Shown here in pieces: positions 41,529 through 49,571 of a DNA stretch of 64,000 bases. Source of the DNA: Halopenitus salinus (GTDB lineage: Archaea; Halobacteriota; Halobacteria; Halobacteriales; Haloferacaceae); contig NZ_JBHSXL010000009.1 in NCBI RefSeq assembly GCF_042662125.1, positions 62,001 to 126,000 on the forward strand, in the 5' to 3' direction. Position 1 is the stretch's first letter; every line of letters begins with the position of its first letter. The notes below the pieces were generated by a model. It had not been told where the DNA came from, did no database searches, and saw only the letters and a program-made list of their open reading frames with translations. Both the position numbers and the translations under genes were made by a program.

Positions 41529-42725
41529 TCAGGATCCGAACGCCCCGGCCTCCCGAAGCGACTCGATCTCCGAGGAGGAATAGCCCGCCGCCCGGAGCAC
41601 CTCGTCCGTGTGTTCACCCAGATCGGGTGCCGGGTTCTCGAACCCGTTGTCGGCGTTCTCGAAGTTCAACGGATGCTCGATGACCGGGACGTCGCCGTGT
41701 GTTTCGTGTTCGAGCTCGGTAAGGACCCCGCGAGCCTCGACCTGTTCGTTGTACAGCGCCTCCTCGACGGAGTTGACGGGTCCGGCGGGGATCCCCGCCT
41801 CCTCGACGAGCAGGTCCATCCACTCGTCCGTCGTTCGTTCGACCATCGACCGCTCGATTTCCGCCTCGAGCTCGTCCATGTGGGACACCCGGTCCGCGTT
41901 GGTCTCGAACCGATCGTCCTCGAGGAGTTCGGGGCGGTCGATCGCCTCACAGAACAGGGTCCAGAGCTTCGTGTTGAGACAGGCGACGTTGATGTATCCG
42001 TCGGCGGTCTCGTAGGTCTGATACGGTGAGAGGACCGGGTCTCGCGTCCCCATTCGACCGGTGGATTCGCCCGCGAACACCTTGCCGGCCTGTTTCGTCA
42101 GCCAGGGGATAGCCGCGTCCAGCATGCCGAGATCGATGTATTCGCCCTCGCCGGTCCGTTCGCGTCGATAGAGACTGCTCGAGATGCCGAAGGCGGCCCA
42201 CATCGCGGTGATGAGGTCCGTCTGCGGGAGCCCGACCTTGACGGGCTGGCGGTCCTGTTCGCCGGTCACGTGCATGATCCCGCTCATGCCCTGGATCAGG
42301 AGGTCATAGCCCGGACGTTCCCGCCACGGCCCGGTCTGTCCGAACGCCGAAATCGCACAGTAGACGACGTCGTCGTTCTGCCGGCGGATCGACTCGTAGT
42401 CGACGTCGAGTTTCTCCGCGGTGCCGGGCCGAAAGTTCTGAATGAAGACGTCCGCCTCCGCCGCGAGATCGTAGAGCACCTCGGTCCCCTCCTCCGTCGT
42501 GAGGTCGATCTCGATGCTCTTTTTGTCGTAGTTGACCGTCCAGAAGTAGGGGGATTCCCCGTCAATGAACGGCGGTCCGGAGTGTCGATTGTCGTCGCCG
42601 ACTCCCGGCCGTTCGACCTTGATCACCTCAGCCCCCTGGTTGGCAAGCATCAACGAGCAGAATCCACCGGTAACGAACGTCGTCAGATCCAGTACGACGA
42701 TGTCCTCGAAGATCGTCTCACTCAT
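41529..42725 (-). CDS. CaiB/BaiF family III CoA-transferase
   Basis: A 398-residue family III CoA-transferase that moves CoA between carboxylic acids by an aspartyl anhydride route. It has VLDLTTFVTGGFCSLMLANQ, GAEVIKVERPGVGDD, KSIEIDLTTEEG, FIQNFRPGTAEKL, GYDLLIQGMSGIM, the likely catalytic Asp in GLPQTDLITAMW and YRRERTGEGEYID. The C-terminal GIPAGPVNSVEEAL matches too. ATG 42725 has a TATA-like box at 42751-42760. Divergent from a second CaiB/BaiF gene, with which it may form alternate acid-activating enzymes for the Tct substrate. Confidence 0.9.
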   Translation of the reverse strand: MSETIFEDIVVLDLTTFVTGGFCSLMLANQGAEVIKVERPGVGDDNRHSGPPFIDGESPYFWTVNYDKKSIEIDLTTEEGTEVLYDLAAEADVFIQNFRPGTAEKLDVDYESIRRQNDDVVYCAISAFGQTGPWRERPGYDLLIQGMSGIMHVTGEQDRQPVKVGLPQTDLITAMWAAFGISSSLYRRERTGEGEYIDLGMLDAAIPWLTKQAGKVFAGESTGRMGTRDPVLSPYQTYETADGYINVACLNTKLWTLFCEAIDRPELLEDDRFETNADRVSHMDELEAEIERSMVERTTDEWMDLLVEEAGIPAGPVNSVEEALYNEQVEARGVLTELEHETHGDVPVIEHPLNFENADNGFENPAPDLGEHTDEVLRAAGYSSSEIESLREAGAFGS

Positions 42726-42750
42726 GGCGTATCTACACGGCGACAGCAAG

Positions 42751-42760
42751 TATACATAAA
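42751..42760 (-). promoter_or_regulatory. TATA-like box of the CoA-transferase gene at 42725
   Basis: Minus-strand TTTATGTATA lies 26-35 nt before ATG 42725. Confidence 0.5.
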
Positions 42761-42925
42761 GGTTGTGCACGGGTTCGGTTGCGACTCGACGAAGACGATC
42801 CCGGAGGGAACGGCCGGCGTTCGCACCCAGGATGAACGGATCCTCATCGGCGGCGGACGGACCACCCCTCCGCGGCGGCGGACCGTCTGACGGGACCGAA
42901 CGTGTCTACCCCAAGATAAGAATAA

Positions 42926-42934
42926 TTTATATAT
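42926..42934 (+). promoter_or_regulatory. TATA-like box of the CoA-transferase gene at 42958
   Basis: TTTATATAT lies 24-32 nt before ATG 42958. With the opposing box it defines a 232-bp divergent control region. Confidence 0.6.
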
Positions 42935-42957
42935 GATGACTTGAGATAAGTACACGC

Positions 42958-44154
42958 ATGACGCAGGGATCACTAGAGCACATTACGGTTATCGATTTCT
43001 CACGGTTCCGTGCCGGACCGTGGTGTACGAACCTCCTCGGCGAACTGGGCGCCGAGGTGATCAAGGTCGAGCGGCCGGGAGTCGGCGACGCCGAACGGCA
43101 CAGCTTCCCGGAACAGGAGGGGATGGGAGTCAGCTTCATCCCCCGTAACCGAAACAAAAAGAGCGTCACGATCGACATGAAGACCGACGAGGGGCGACAG
43201 CTCGTCGAGGACCTCATCGCGGACGCCGACGTCGTCGTCGAGAACTTCAGCCTCGGAGTCCTCGAACGGCTCGGCCTCGGGTACGACTACCTCCAAGAGG
43301 AGGTGAATCCGGGGCTGATCTATGGGTCGATCAAGGGGTACGGCGAGAAGGGCCCGTACAAGGACCGCAAGGGCGTCGACCTCGTGATGCAGGCCGAAGG
43401 CGGGCTGATGAGCGTGACGGGGACCGAGGATGGCGACGTCGTCAAGGTCGGACAGGCGATCGGCGACATCGGCGCCGGACTGTTCACGACGGTCGGGATC
43501 CTCTCCGCGTTGAACCACCGCGAACGAACCGGGGAGGGCCAGAAGGTCGAAACCAGCCTGTTCGGGACGATCGTCTCGTTCATGGAGGAGTACCTCACGA
43601 TGTACGGCATGACGGGCGACGATCCGGGGCCGCTCGGGACGCGCCACCAGACGGGCGTTCCCTACGAGCTGTTCGATACGGCCGACGGGCAGATGGTGAT
43701 CCACGTTCCGAGCCGGCGCTGGCAGGAGTTCGCGACGGACGTCCTCGACGCTCCCGACCTCGCCGAGTACGACTCACAGCAACAGCGGCAGGAACACTAC
43801 GACGAGATCATGGAGGTCCTCCGGCCGAAGCTGCGCGAACGGACGACCGAGGAGTGGCGCGGGATCCTCGACGAACTCGGGTGTCCAAACGGACCGCTGA
43901 ACCAAGTCTCGGACGTGGTCGAACACCCACAGGCACGCGATCGCGGCTACGTCTTCGAGTACGAGGACGAGAACATCGGCGAGGTGACGATGCAGGGCCA
44001 CCCGTTCCACCTCTCGGAGACGCCGGGAAGCGTTCGGTCCGGCCCGCCGCTGCTCGGCGAGCACACGGGCGAGGTCCTGCGGGAGAAGCTCGGCCTCTCG
44101 GACGACGAACTCGAAACGCTGGTCGAAAAGGACGCGATCGCCGGCGACGTCTAG
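42958..44154 (+). CDS. CaiB/BaiF family III CoA-transferase
   Basis: A 398-residue family III CoA-transferase similar in plan to the divergent neighbour. Motifs are VIDFSRFRAGPWCTNLLGEL, GAEVIKVERPGVGD, KSVTIDMKTDEGRQL, GYGEKGPYKDRKGVDLVMQ, the likely catalytic Asp in VGQAIGDIGAGLF and NHRERTGEGQKVETS. The C-terminal GCPNGPLNQVSDVV is family-like. The convergent crotonase gene ends 24 bp away. The likely role is activation of a dicarboxylic or hydroxy acid for CoA-linked breakdown. Confidence 0.9.
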   Translation: MTQGSLEHITVIDFSRFRAGPWCTNLLGELGAEVIKVERPGVGDAERHSFPEQEGMGVSFIPRNRNKKSVTIDMKTDEGRQLVEDLIADADVVVENFSLGVLERLGLGYDYLQEEVNPGLIYGSIKGYGEKGPYKDRKGVDLVMQAEGGLMSVTGTEDGDVVKVGQAIGDIGAGLFTTVGILSALNHRERTGEGQKVETSLFGTIVSFMEEYLTMYGMTGDDPGPLGTRHQTGVPYELFDTADGQMVIHVPSRRWQEFATDVLDAPDLAEYDSQQQRQEHYDEIMEVLRPKLRERTTEEWRGILDELGCPNGPLNQVSDVVEHPQARDRGYVFEYEDENIGEVTMQGHPFHLSETPGSVRSGPPLLGEHTGEVLREKLGLSDDELETLVEKDAIAGDV

Positions 44155-44178
44155 GTATTCGAACGCGAATCGGTCCGC

Positions 44179-44970
44179 CTATCTTCCCTCGAACTCGGGT
44201 TCTCTGTCGTTCATGAACGCCTCGACGCCCTCCTCGTGATCGCGGCTCTCCTTGGCCTGCTCCTCGAGTTCCTTCGACCACCGTTCCTCCGTTGGGGTGA
44301 GACCGTCCTTGTCCATGATGGCACGGATGATCCGCTTCATCCCGCTGAGCGAAAGCGGCGCGTTGCTCGCGATCGATTCGGCCATCCCGTAGGTCCGTTC
44401 GTCGAGATCCTCGCGGGGGACGACGTCGTTGAGCAGTCCCATGTCGTACGCCCGATCCGCGTCCACGAACTCCGCGGTGTAGAGGAACTCCTTGATGTCG
44501 CCGGGCCCGATGTGCGCCATTATCTCGCCGATCTCCCCGGCGCCGTATATCATGCCGAGTTTGGCGGGTGTGATACCGAACTGGGCGTCATCGACCGCAA
44601 TACGGAGGTCACAGGAGGCGATGAGATTCATCGACCCGCCGAAGGTACCGCCGTTGATGCGGGCGATAACGGGATACTCGAAGTGTTTGATCGCCTCGAT
44701 CATCTCCTCGAACTCGGCTTCCTCGGCTTCGACCTCGGGGCCATCGCCGTAATTTCGCTGATGATAGGAGATGTCGAATCCGGAGCTGAACGCCTTCTCT
44801 CCGGCGCCCGTGAGAACGAGACAGCGGACGTCACCACGCTCCTCGAGTTCCTCGACGGCGGCGATGATGTCCGCCAGAAGCGGGGGGCTCAACGCGTTTC
44901 GCTTGTCCGTATTGTCGATCGTGATCGTTGCAACTCGCTCGTCGACGTCAGTGCGAATCTGACCTGCCAT
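44179..44970 (-). CDS. Enoyl-CoA hydratase/isomerase family, methylmalonyl-CoA-decarboxylase-like
   Basis: A 263-residue crotonase from ATG 44970 (ATG 44994 would read back through the TATA box). It has ATITIDNTDKRNALS, oxyanion-hole FSSGFDISYH and GGTFGGSMNLIASCDLRIA, then QFGITPAKLGMIYGAGE. The Thr-Pro and Tyr following the second oxyanion strand are like methylmalonyl-CoA decarboxylase (ScpB/YgfG) rather than a hydratase, since the usual hydratase Glu pair is not evident. TAATATATGA lies 21-30 nt upstream and a GTTGT-GGGG-ACAAC inverted repeat (44973-44986) lies between box and start. Confidence 0.85.
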   Translation of the reverse strand: MAGQIRTDVDERVATITIDNTDKRNALSPPLLADIIAAVEELEERGDVRCLVLTGAGEKAFSSGFDISYHQRNYGDGPEVEAEEAEFEEMIEAIKHFEYPVIARINGGTFGGSMNLIASCDLRIAVDDAQFGITPAKLGMIYGAGEIGEIMAHIGPGDIKEFLYTAEFVDADRAYDMGLLNDVVPREDLDERTYGMAESIASNAPLSLSGMKRIIRAIMDKDGLTPTEERWSKELEEQAKESRDHEEGVEAFMNDREPEFEGR

Positions 44971-45140
44971 CCGTTGTGGGGACAACTCCCTCATATATTA
45001 AATTTGTGTAGATCGAAGGACACCCATCCGCCGGATCCGGATCGGTCGCTCGAAAAAAAAAACCGGGTTCAAAGCGGGAGACGCCGATTCTCGACGGCGA
45101 GCCTCGAAATCGTCGGCCGCTATTCTCGAAAAACCCGTGG

Positions 45141-45926
45141 CTATCCCTCGTTGAACTCGTCGACGAGTCGACGTCGCTCCTCGGTGGCGAACTGCTCCCA
45201 CCAGATCTCGGATTCGTGCTCGTGGGCCGTCTCGAGGTCGGGAGCGTTGGCACTGTGGTTGATCGCCTGCTTGGAGGCCTTCACGGCTCCCCGTCCCGTG
45301 TCCTGAATCGCGTCGACGATACCGTCGACCTCGTCGTCGAGGTCCTCACGCGGGACGACGCGATTCACGAGGCCGATGTCGTGTGCCTCCGCGGCGTCTA
45401 TCAGCCCCGCGGTGTAGACGATCTCCTTCGTCTTGGGCTCGCCCACGAGCTGAACCATCCGGTAAGTGGAACCGCCCCCCGGGATCTGTCCGATGTCGGT
45501 CGTCGGGACGCCGAACTTCGCGTCGTCGACGGCGACGCGGAGGTCACAGAAGCTCGCGAGAACCAGCCCGCCGCCCACACAGTAGCCGTTGATCTTCGCG
45601 ATCGTCACCGGATGGATCTCGTAGATGCGTTTGTACACCTCCTCGAATGCCATCCGCTGGCGGTCCTTCTCTCTCGGGTCGTGTTCCTCGGCCGGGCCCG
45701 CGTACTGTTCGATGTCCGCGCCGCTCGAGAAGGCGTCCTCGCCCTCGCCGGTGAGAACCACGACGTCGATGTCCCGGTTCAGCTGTATCTCCGAGAGGGC
45801 ACGACTCAGGTCCAGGTACACCTCGGTGCTCAACGCGTTGTACACCTCGGGCCGGTGGAACTCGATCGTGGCGACTCCGTCGGCGACGTCTACGGTAATG
45901 CTCTCGTAGGCATCGTAACTTACCAT
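45141..45926 (-). CDS. Enoyl-CoA hydratase/isomerase family protein
   Basis: A 261-residue crotonase. It has ATIEFHRPEVYNALS, oxyanion-hole FSSGADIEQYAG and NGYCVGGGLVLASFCDLRVA, FGVPTTDIGQIPGGG with TYRMVQLVG after it, and a C-terminal VNRVVPREDLDDEV. The Gly-Gly-Gly-rich region after the second oxyanion strand is compatible with crotonobetainyl-CoA-hydratase (CaiD)-like and naphthoyl-CoA-type members. A minus-strand TATA-like box lies at 45949-45958. It is the second crotonase of the block. Confidence 0.87.
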   Translation of the reverse strand: MVSYDAYESITVDVADGVATIEFHRPEVYNALSTEVYLDLSRALSEIQLNRDIDVVVLTGEGEDAFSSGADIEQYAGPAEEHDPREKDRQRMAFEEVYKRIYEIHPVTIAKINGYCVGGGLVLASFCDLRVAVDDAKFGVPTTDIGQIPGGGSTYRMVQLVGEPKTKEIVYTAGLIDAAEAHDIGLVNRVVPREDLDDEVDGIVDAIQDTGRGAVKASKQAINHSANAPDLETAHEHESEIWWEQFATEERRRLVDEFNEG

Positions 45927-46076
45927 GCGACGAGTATCCGACTAGGAGTACATAATGATTGTGTATGCGGAACGGCGGCGAAAGAACGGTCCGTCGAACG
46001 TCGGCATGTCCCTCACCCGGTCGTTCGGATCGGCGTTCGACGGTGCGGCGCGGAAACGAAACGGGCGGACGCGCGA

Positions 46077-47210
46077 TTATGGGTCGTAGGCTTCCAGCGC
46101 CTCCTCGAAGAGGTCGACCATGTCAGCGAGATTCTCCATGTGCTCGGGTCCGGAGAGGTACCCCTCCCGAAGGTCGAGGTAGTTCGCCGACTCGAACTCC
46201 CGGTAGGCGTCGGTCTCCATCGCTTCCTGGACGATATCGGACCAGAAGTCGATCGCCTCCTGAGGAGTCCCGTCCTGGACGACGAGGGCTCGCTGGACGC
46301 CGAACTGAGCGTCCCATCCCGTGTCCTCGACGTTGGGGACGTCCTCGTACCCCTCGACTTCGTCCTCGATGCCGACGAAGAGGAGCTGGGCCTCGCCCTC
46401 CTCGACGATGGGCTCGATCTCGACGAGCTCGGCGTAGCCGCAGTCGATCTCGCCGGTGATGATGTCGTTTTCCATCTGGCCGGCATCGTCGTAGGCGACG
46501 ATCTCCATGTGCTCGAGGATGTCCGCCTCCTGGGCGAACTGGATCGGAAACACCGCACTGTCGAGGCCGCCGGTGACGCCGAACTGGATCCCGTTCTCCG
46601 GTGCGCTGTCGACGAGTTCGTAGATGTCGTCGTAGGTGTCCTCGACGCCGCTCGTCCAGATCCAGCTGGTGTCGTACTGCATCCGGGCGATGCCCCCCCA
46701 GTCGTCGAGGGTGAAGTTCGCCGTTCCATCGGCGATGTTCGGCGCCAGGACGTTCGTGTCCGCGAAGATCGTGTGGCCATCGGCCGGTTGATCCATGACC
46801 GCCTGGGCGCCGTTCATTCCGCCGGCGCCCGTGATGTTCTCGACGTTGAGTTCGACGTCTATTCCGCGGTCACTGAGGATCTCCGCCGCCGGCTGGGCGA
46901 CCTGTCGCACGGCGGTGTCGGTACCGCCACCGGCTCCCCACGGGACGACGAGCCGAACGTTCTGTTCGGGCTGCCAGCCGTCGTTTCCGCCGTTCCCGCC
47001 ATTCCCGCCGTTTCCGCCGTTTCCGCCGTTCCCGCCGTTTCCGCCGTTTCCGCCGTTCCCGCCGTTCCCACCGTTTCCGCCGTTCCCGCCGTTCCCGCCG
47101 TTCCCGCTGCAACCGCTGAGGCCGGAGAGACCGACGGCACTCAGGATTCCGGCGTGTTTGAGGTAGCGACGCCTCGTGCTCGACGTGTCGTGTGATGGCT
47201 TGTCTGCCAT
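46077..47210 (-). CDS. TctC-type solute-binding lipoprotein of the tripartite tricarboxylate transporter
   Basis: A 377-residue extracytoplasmic Bug/TctC protein. The start is ATG 47210 with a TATA-like box at 47232-47245. A Tat motif (STRRRYLKHAG) leads to the lipobox LSGLSGC, so the protein is a secreted lipoprotein. A Gly-Gly-Asn repeat of about 14 units tethers the mature domain. The domain has VRLVVPWGAGGGTDTAVRQ, then ITGAGGMNGAQAVMDQPADG, the family's carboxylate-binding loops, and SNVDTGWDAQFG-like later parts. It probably delivers an acid to TctAB encoded at 39.2-41.3 kb. Confidence 0.9.
   Translation of the reverse strand: MADKPSHDTSSTRRRYLKHAGILSAVGLSGLSGCSGNGGNGGNGGNGGNGGNGGNGGNGGNGGNGGNGGNGGNGGNDGWQPEQNVRLVVPWGAGGGTDTAVRQVAQPAAEILSDRGIDVELNVENITGAGGMNGAQAVMDQPADGHTIFADTNVLAPNIADGTANFTLDDWGGIARMQYDTSWIWTSGVEDTYDDIYELVDSAPENGIQFGVTGGLDSAVFPIQFAQEADILEHMEIVAYDDAGQMENDIITGEIDCGYAELVEIEPIVEEGEAQLLFVGIEDEVEGYEDVPNVEDTGWDAQFGVQRALVVQDGTPQEAIDFWSDIVQEAMETDAYREFESANYLDLREGYLSGPEHMENLADMVDLFEEALEAYDP
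46984..47109 (-). repeat. 14 x 9-bp microsatellite coding a Gly-Gly-Asn tether
   Basis: Fourteen 9-bp units of TTCCCGCCG/TTTCCGCCG (plus strand) encode (GGN)n after the lipobox of the TctC protein. Unit differences are mostly silent third-base changes. Copy number probably varies by slippage in whole-codon steps. Confidence 0.85.
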
Positions 47211-47427
47211 GTGAGAACACATAGAAATGCCATTATTTATAATTTGTTGTTCGTGCGTGAGATGTCACGTTCAAAACCAATAGACGTTCCCAGGAACGGG
47301 GACACTGTCAGCGACTCTCGATCGCGGTTCGACGGACTCTCGATCGCAGTTCGATAACTGCACGCGGGCGATCGCTGTTCGTCGGGTGCTACTGCTTTCG
47401 CCGGGTGCCACTGCTTGTTTTCCGGCG

Positions 47428-47928
47428 CTACTGCATCGTACCCTGATCGCGGTACTCCGCGCCCAGCTCGACGTAGTGCTCCTGAATGCGACGGATCTCC
47501 TCGCGTTGTTCGTCCGTGATCGGGCGCGTCTCAGCGGGAATCCCGTAGGCGACGTGGCCCTCCGGGATGATCTGGTCGTGTCGGACGACGCTTCCGGCGG
47601 CGACGATGCTGTTGGATTCCACGGTGGCGCCCTCGAGCACCACGCTCGAGATGCCGATGAGCGAGTCGTCGCCGATGTCCGAATAGTCGATGACGACCCC
47701 GTGTCCAACGGTGACGCGATCGCCGATGTCGGACCCGTGGATCATGGAGAACTCCTGGACGTTGCTGTCCTCGCCTATCGTGACCTCGCCGCCGTCGCCC
47801 CTGAGGCAAACGAACGGCCACACGCTCGCGTTCTCCTCGACGGTGACGTCGCCGACGACGTAGGACATCTCCGAAACGAACGCCGAATCATCGATTTCCG
47901 GGGTGCTCCCGCGGATTGATCGGTTCAT
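47428..47928 (-). CDS. Left-handed beta-helix (gamma-carbonic-anhydrase-like, CaiE/PaaY type) protein
   Basis: A 166-residue hexapeptide-repeat protein from ATG 47928 (TATA-like box 47951-47963). Turns of the helix include DVTVEENASVWPFVCLRGD, IGEDSNVQEFSMIHGSDIGD, GHGVVIDYSDIGD and VVLEGATVES. Two His of the gamma-CA zinc site are present (IHG and GHG). The third, normally in the next HG turn, is replaced by IDYSD. That argues against carbonic anhydrase activity and for a CaiE/PaaY-like role such as CoA-ester clean-up. It lies among CoA-transferase and crotonase genes. Confidence 0.82.
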   Translation of the reverse strand: MNRSIRGSTPEIDDSAFVSEMSYVVGDVTVEENASVWPFVCLRGDGGEVTIGEDSNVQEFSMIHGSDIGDRVTVGHGVVIDYSDIGDDSLIGISSVVLEGATVESNSIVAAGSVVRHDQIIPEGHVAYGIPAETRPITDEQREEIRRIQEHYVELGAEYRDQGTMQ

Positions 47929-48039
47929 GATAGAGACCCACACCACAGTATTACTTATAATGATCGGTGGCGGCACCTTCGCGTGGTGAGACGCCGAACG
48001 GGAACTCGAACCGCTACCGGACGGTGGAGACGATCGCCG

Positions 48040-48465
48040 CTACCGAATGGTGGAGACGACCGGACAATCGGCGTTGAGCAGGATCGACTGCGCGACGCTG
48101 CCGAACAACGCCTTCCCGGTCGGGGAGCGTTTTCGGCCGCCGACGACGACGTACCGGGCATCGTTTCGCTCGGCATACTCGGTCACCATCTGGGAGGCCT
48201 CCCCGACCAATCCGACCGGTGTGTACTCGTCCGCGACGTCCGTTGCGACGTCGGCGGCGTGTTGGGACGCGAATTGCTTCACCTCGTCCATGGGGGCGGG
48301 CTGTCCAGTCTCCTCGTAGCTCGTCTGTTCCATCTTCCGGAACTTCGAGTTACTCAGCACGTGTACGACGTGAAGCGGAACGTCGAGGGCGGTAGCGAGG
48401 AACTCGCCCTCGGTGACCACTTCGCTGGCTTGTTCGGATCGATCGACTGCGGCGACGACGATCAT
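48040..48465 (-). CDS. Universal stress protein (UspA family)
   Basis: A 141-residue Usp protein from ATG 48465 with GGATATAAAAAC at 48486-48497 on the plus strand, read as a minus TATA-like box. N-terminal IVVAAVDRSEQASEV and C-terminal VVVGGRKRSPTGKALFGSVA, the full ATP loop G-x2-G-x9-G-S, then CPVVSTI. It is nearly the same in this loop as the Usp protein in the TRAP operon (GGRKRSPTGKAIFGS). Usp genes placed with transporter genes may adjust uptake to the energy state (inference). Confidence 0.87.
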   Translation of the reverse strand: MIVVAAVDRSEQASEVVTEGEFLATALDVPLHVVHVLSNSKFRKMEQTSYEETGQPAPMDEVKQFASQHAADVATDVADEYTPVGLVGEASQMVTEYAERNDARYVVVGGRKRSPTGKALFGSVAQSILLNADCPVVSTIR

Positions 48466-48592
48466 GGACAGAAGGTTTCGGGGATAGGATATAAAAACAC
48501 CGGATCGGTGAACGTGGCGCCCGGTGAGCGAATACGATCGTCTACAGCGTAGAACAGCAAGACATAATTGTGCCGTGTTCGACTCATCAGGT

Positions 48593-49384
48593 ATGGCACC
48601 GTTCAACACAGATGGGAAGACGATCAAATCGACGAAGACTGCGTTCGACATCATAGAAATGATCGCGCGCGAGGACCGCCCCACGACGTCGCAGATCGCC
48701 TCGGAGATCGAATACTCCAGAAGTACGACGCACTATCACCTTCAGACCCTCCAACAGAACCGATACGTGGTCCACGACGGCGACGGATTTCGGCTCGGAT
48801 TGCGGATCGCACACCTCGGAAACATGGCCGTTCGACAACACCGACTCGGCGGGATGGTCGAACAGGTGGCCGACGATCTGGCCGCGGACACCGGACGGAT
48901 CGCGCAGGTTGCAGTCATGGAAGCCGGCGAGGGGGTCTGGCTGTACTCGTCGGGACATGCCGAACTCGAGGAATGGTCCACCGAGGTCGGTACCGGATTC
49001 GATCTCCACGCCACGGCCTACGGACAGGCGATCCTCGCGTACCTTTCCGAGGAAACGGCCGACGAGTGGATCACAGCCCACGATCTGCGGTCACATACCG
49101 AACGGACCCCGACGAGCCGTGACGCGCTGGAGGAACAGTTGAGCACCGTTCGAGAACACCGGTTCGCCTACAGTTCCGACGAGTTCGTGCCCGGAATAAC
49201 CACCCTCGCAGCGCCGATCCTGGGGGAAAAGGAACGGACCATCATCGGTGCGATCGGGATCACCGACCACACGGATCGGATCGATGATCCCTACAGACAT
49301 ACCAAGGCGAAGCGGTTCTCGGACGAACCCCGAAAGCTCGTCCAGCGTGCCGCCAGGCTCACGAGCGACAGACTGAGCGATTGA
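48593..49384 (+). CDS. IclR-family transcriptional regulator
   Basis: A 263-residue regulator. The N-terminal winged HTH runs from ~KSTKTAFDIIEMIAREDR to ARPTTSQIASEIEYSRSTTH and YHLQTLQQNRYVV. The IclR effector domain follows (GMVEQVADDLAADTGRIAQV, then TAYGQAILAYLSEE and FVPGITTLAAPI). These regulators bind small carboxylic or sugar acids and control local operons. It is divergent from the Usp gene and lies between the Tct/CoA-transferase block and the ADP-ribosylglycohydrolase gene, so it is the best candidate controller of those genes. Confidence 0.9.
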   Translation: MAPFNTDGKTIKSTKTAFDIIEMIAREDRPTTSQIASEIEYSRSTTHYHLQTLQQNRYVVHDGDGFRLGLRIAHLGNMAVRQHRLGGMVEQVADDLAADTGRIAQVAVMEAGEGVWLYSSGHAELEEWSTEVGTGFDLHATAYGQAILAYLSEETADEWITAHDLRSHTERTPTSRDALEEQLSTVREHRFAYSSDEFVPGITTLAAPILGEKERTIIGAIGITDHTDRIDDPYRHTKAKRFSDEPRKLVQRAARLTSDRLSD

Positions 49385-49571
49385 ACGGGGCCACAACGCG
49401 GATCTGATCGACGATATAGAACGGCTGGGTCGTTTGTCGAGGACGATGTGGCGCTTTCGACGGTTCTTCCCCGTCTCGAGGAGTTCCCCATTCGACAGCA
49501 GTACCACGGTTCGAGGACATGTAAAACGGATAATCTAAGAAGCTATGTGGTATCGGGGCGTTCGGTCGGGT

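Noticed and set aside
46984..47109. CRISPR-like array
   Set aside because: Units are 9 bp, adjacent without spacers, and encode a Gly-Gly-Asn tether in a lipoprotein.
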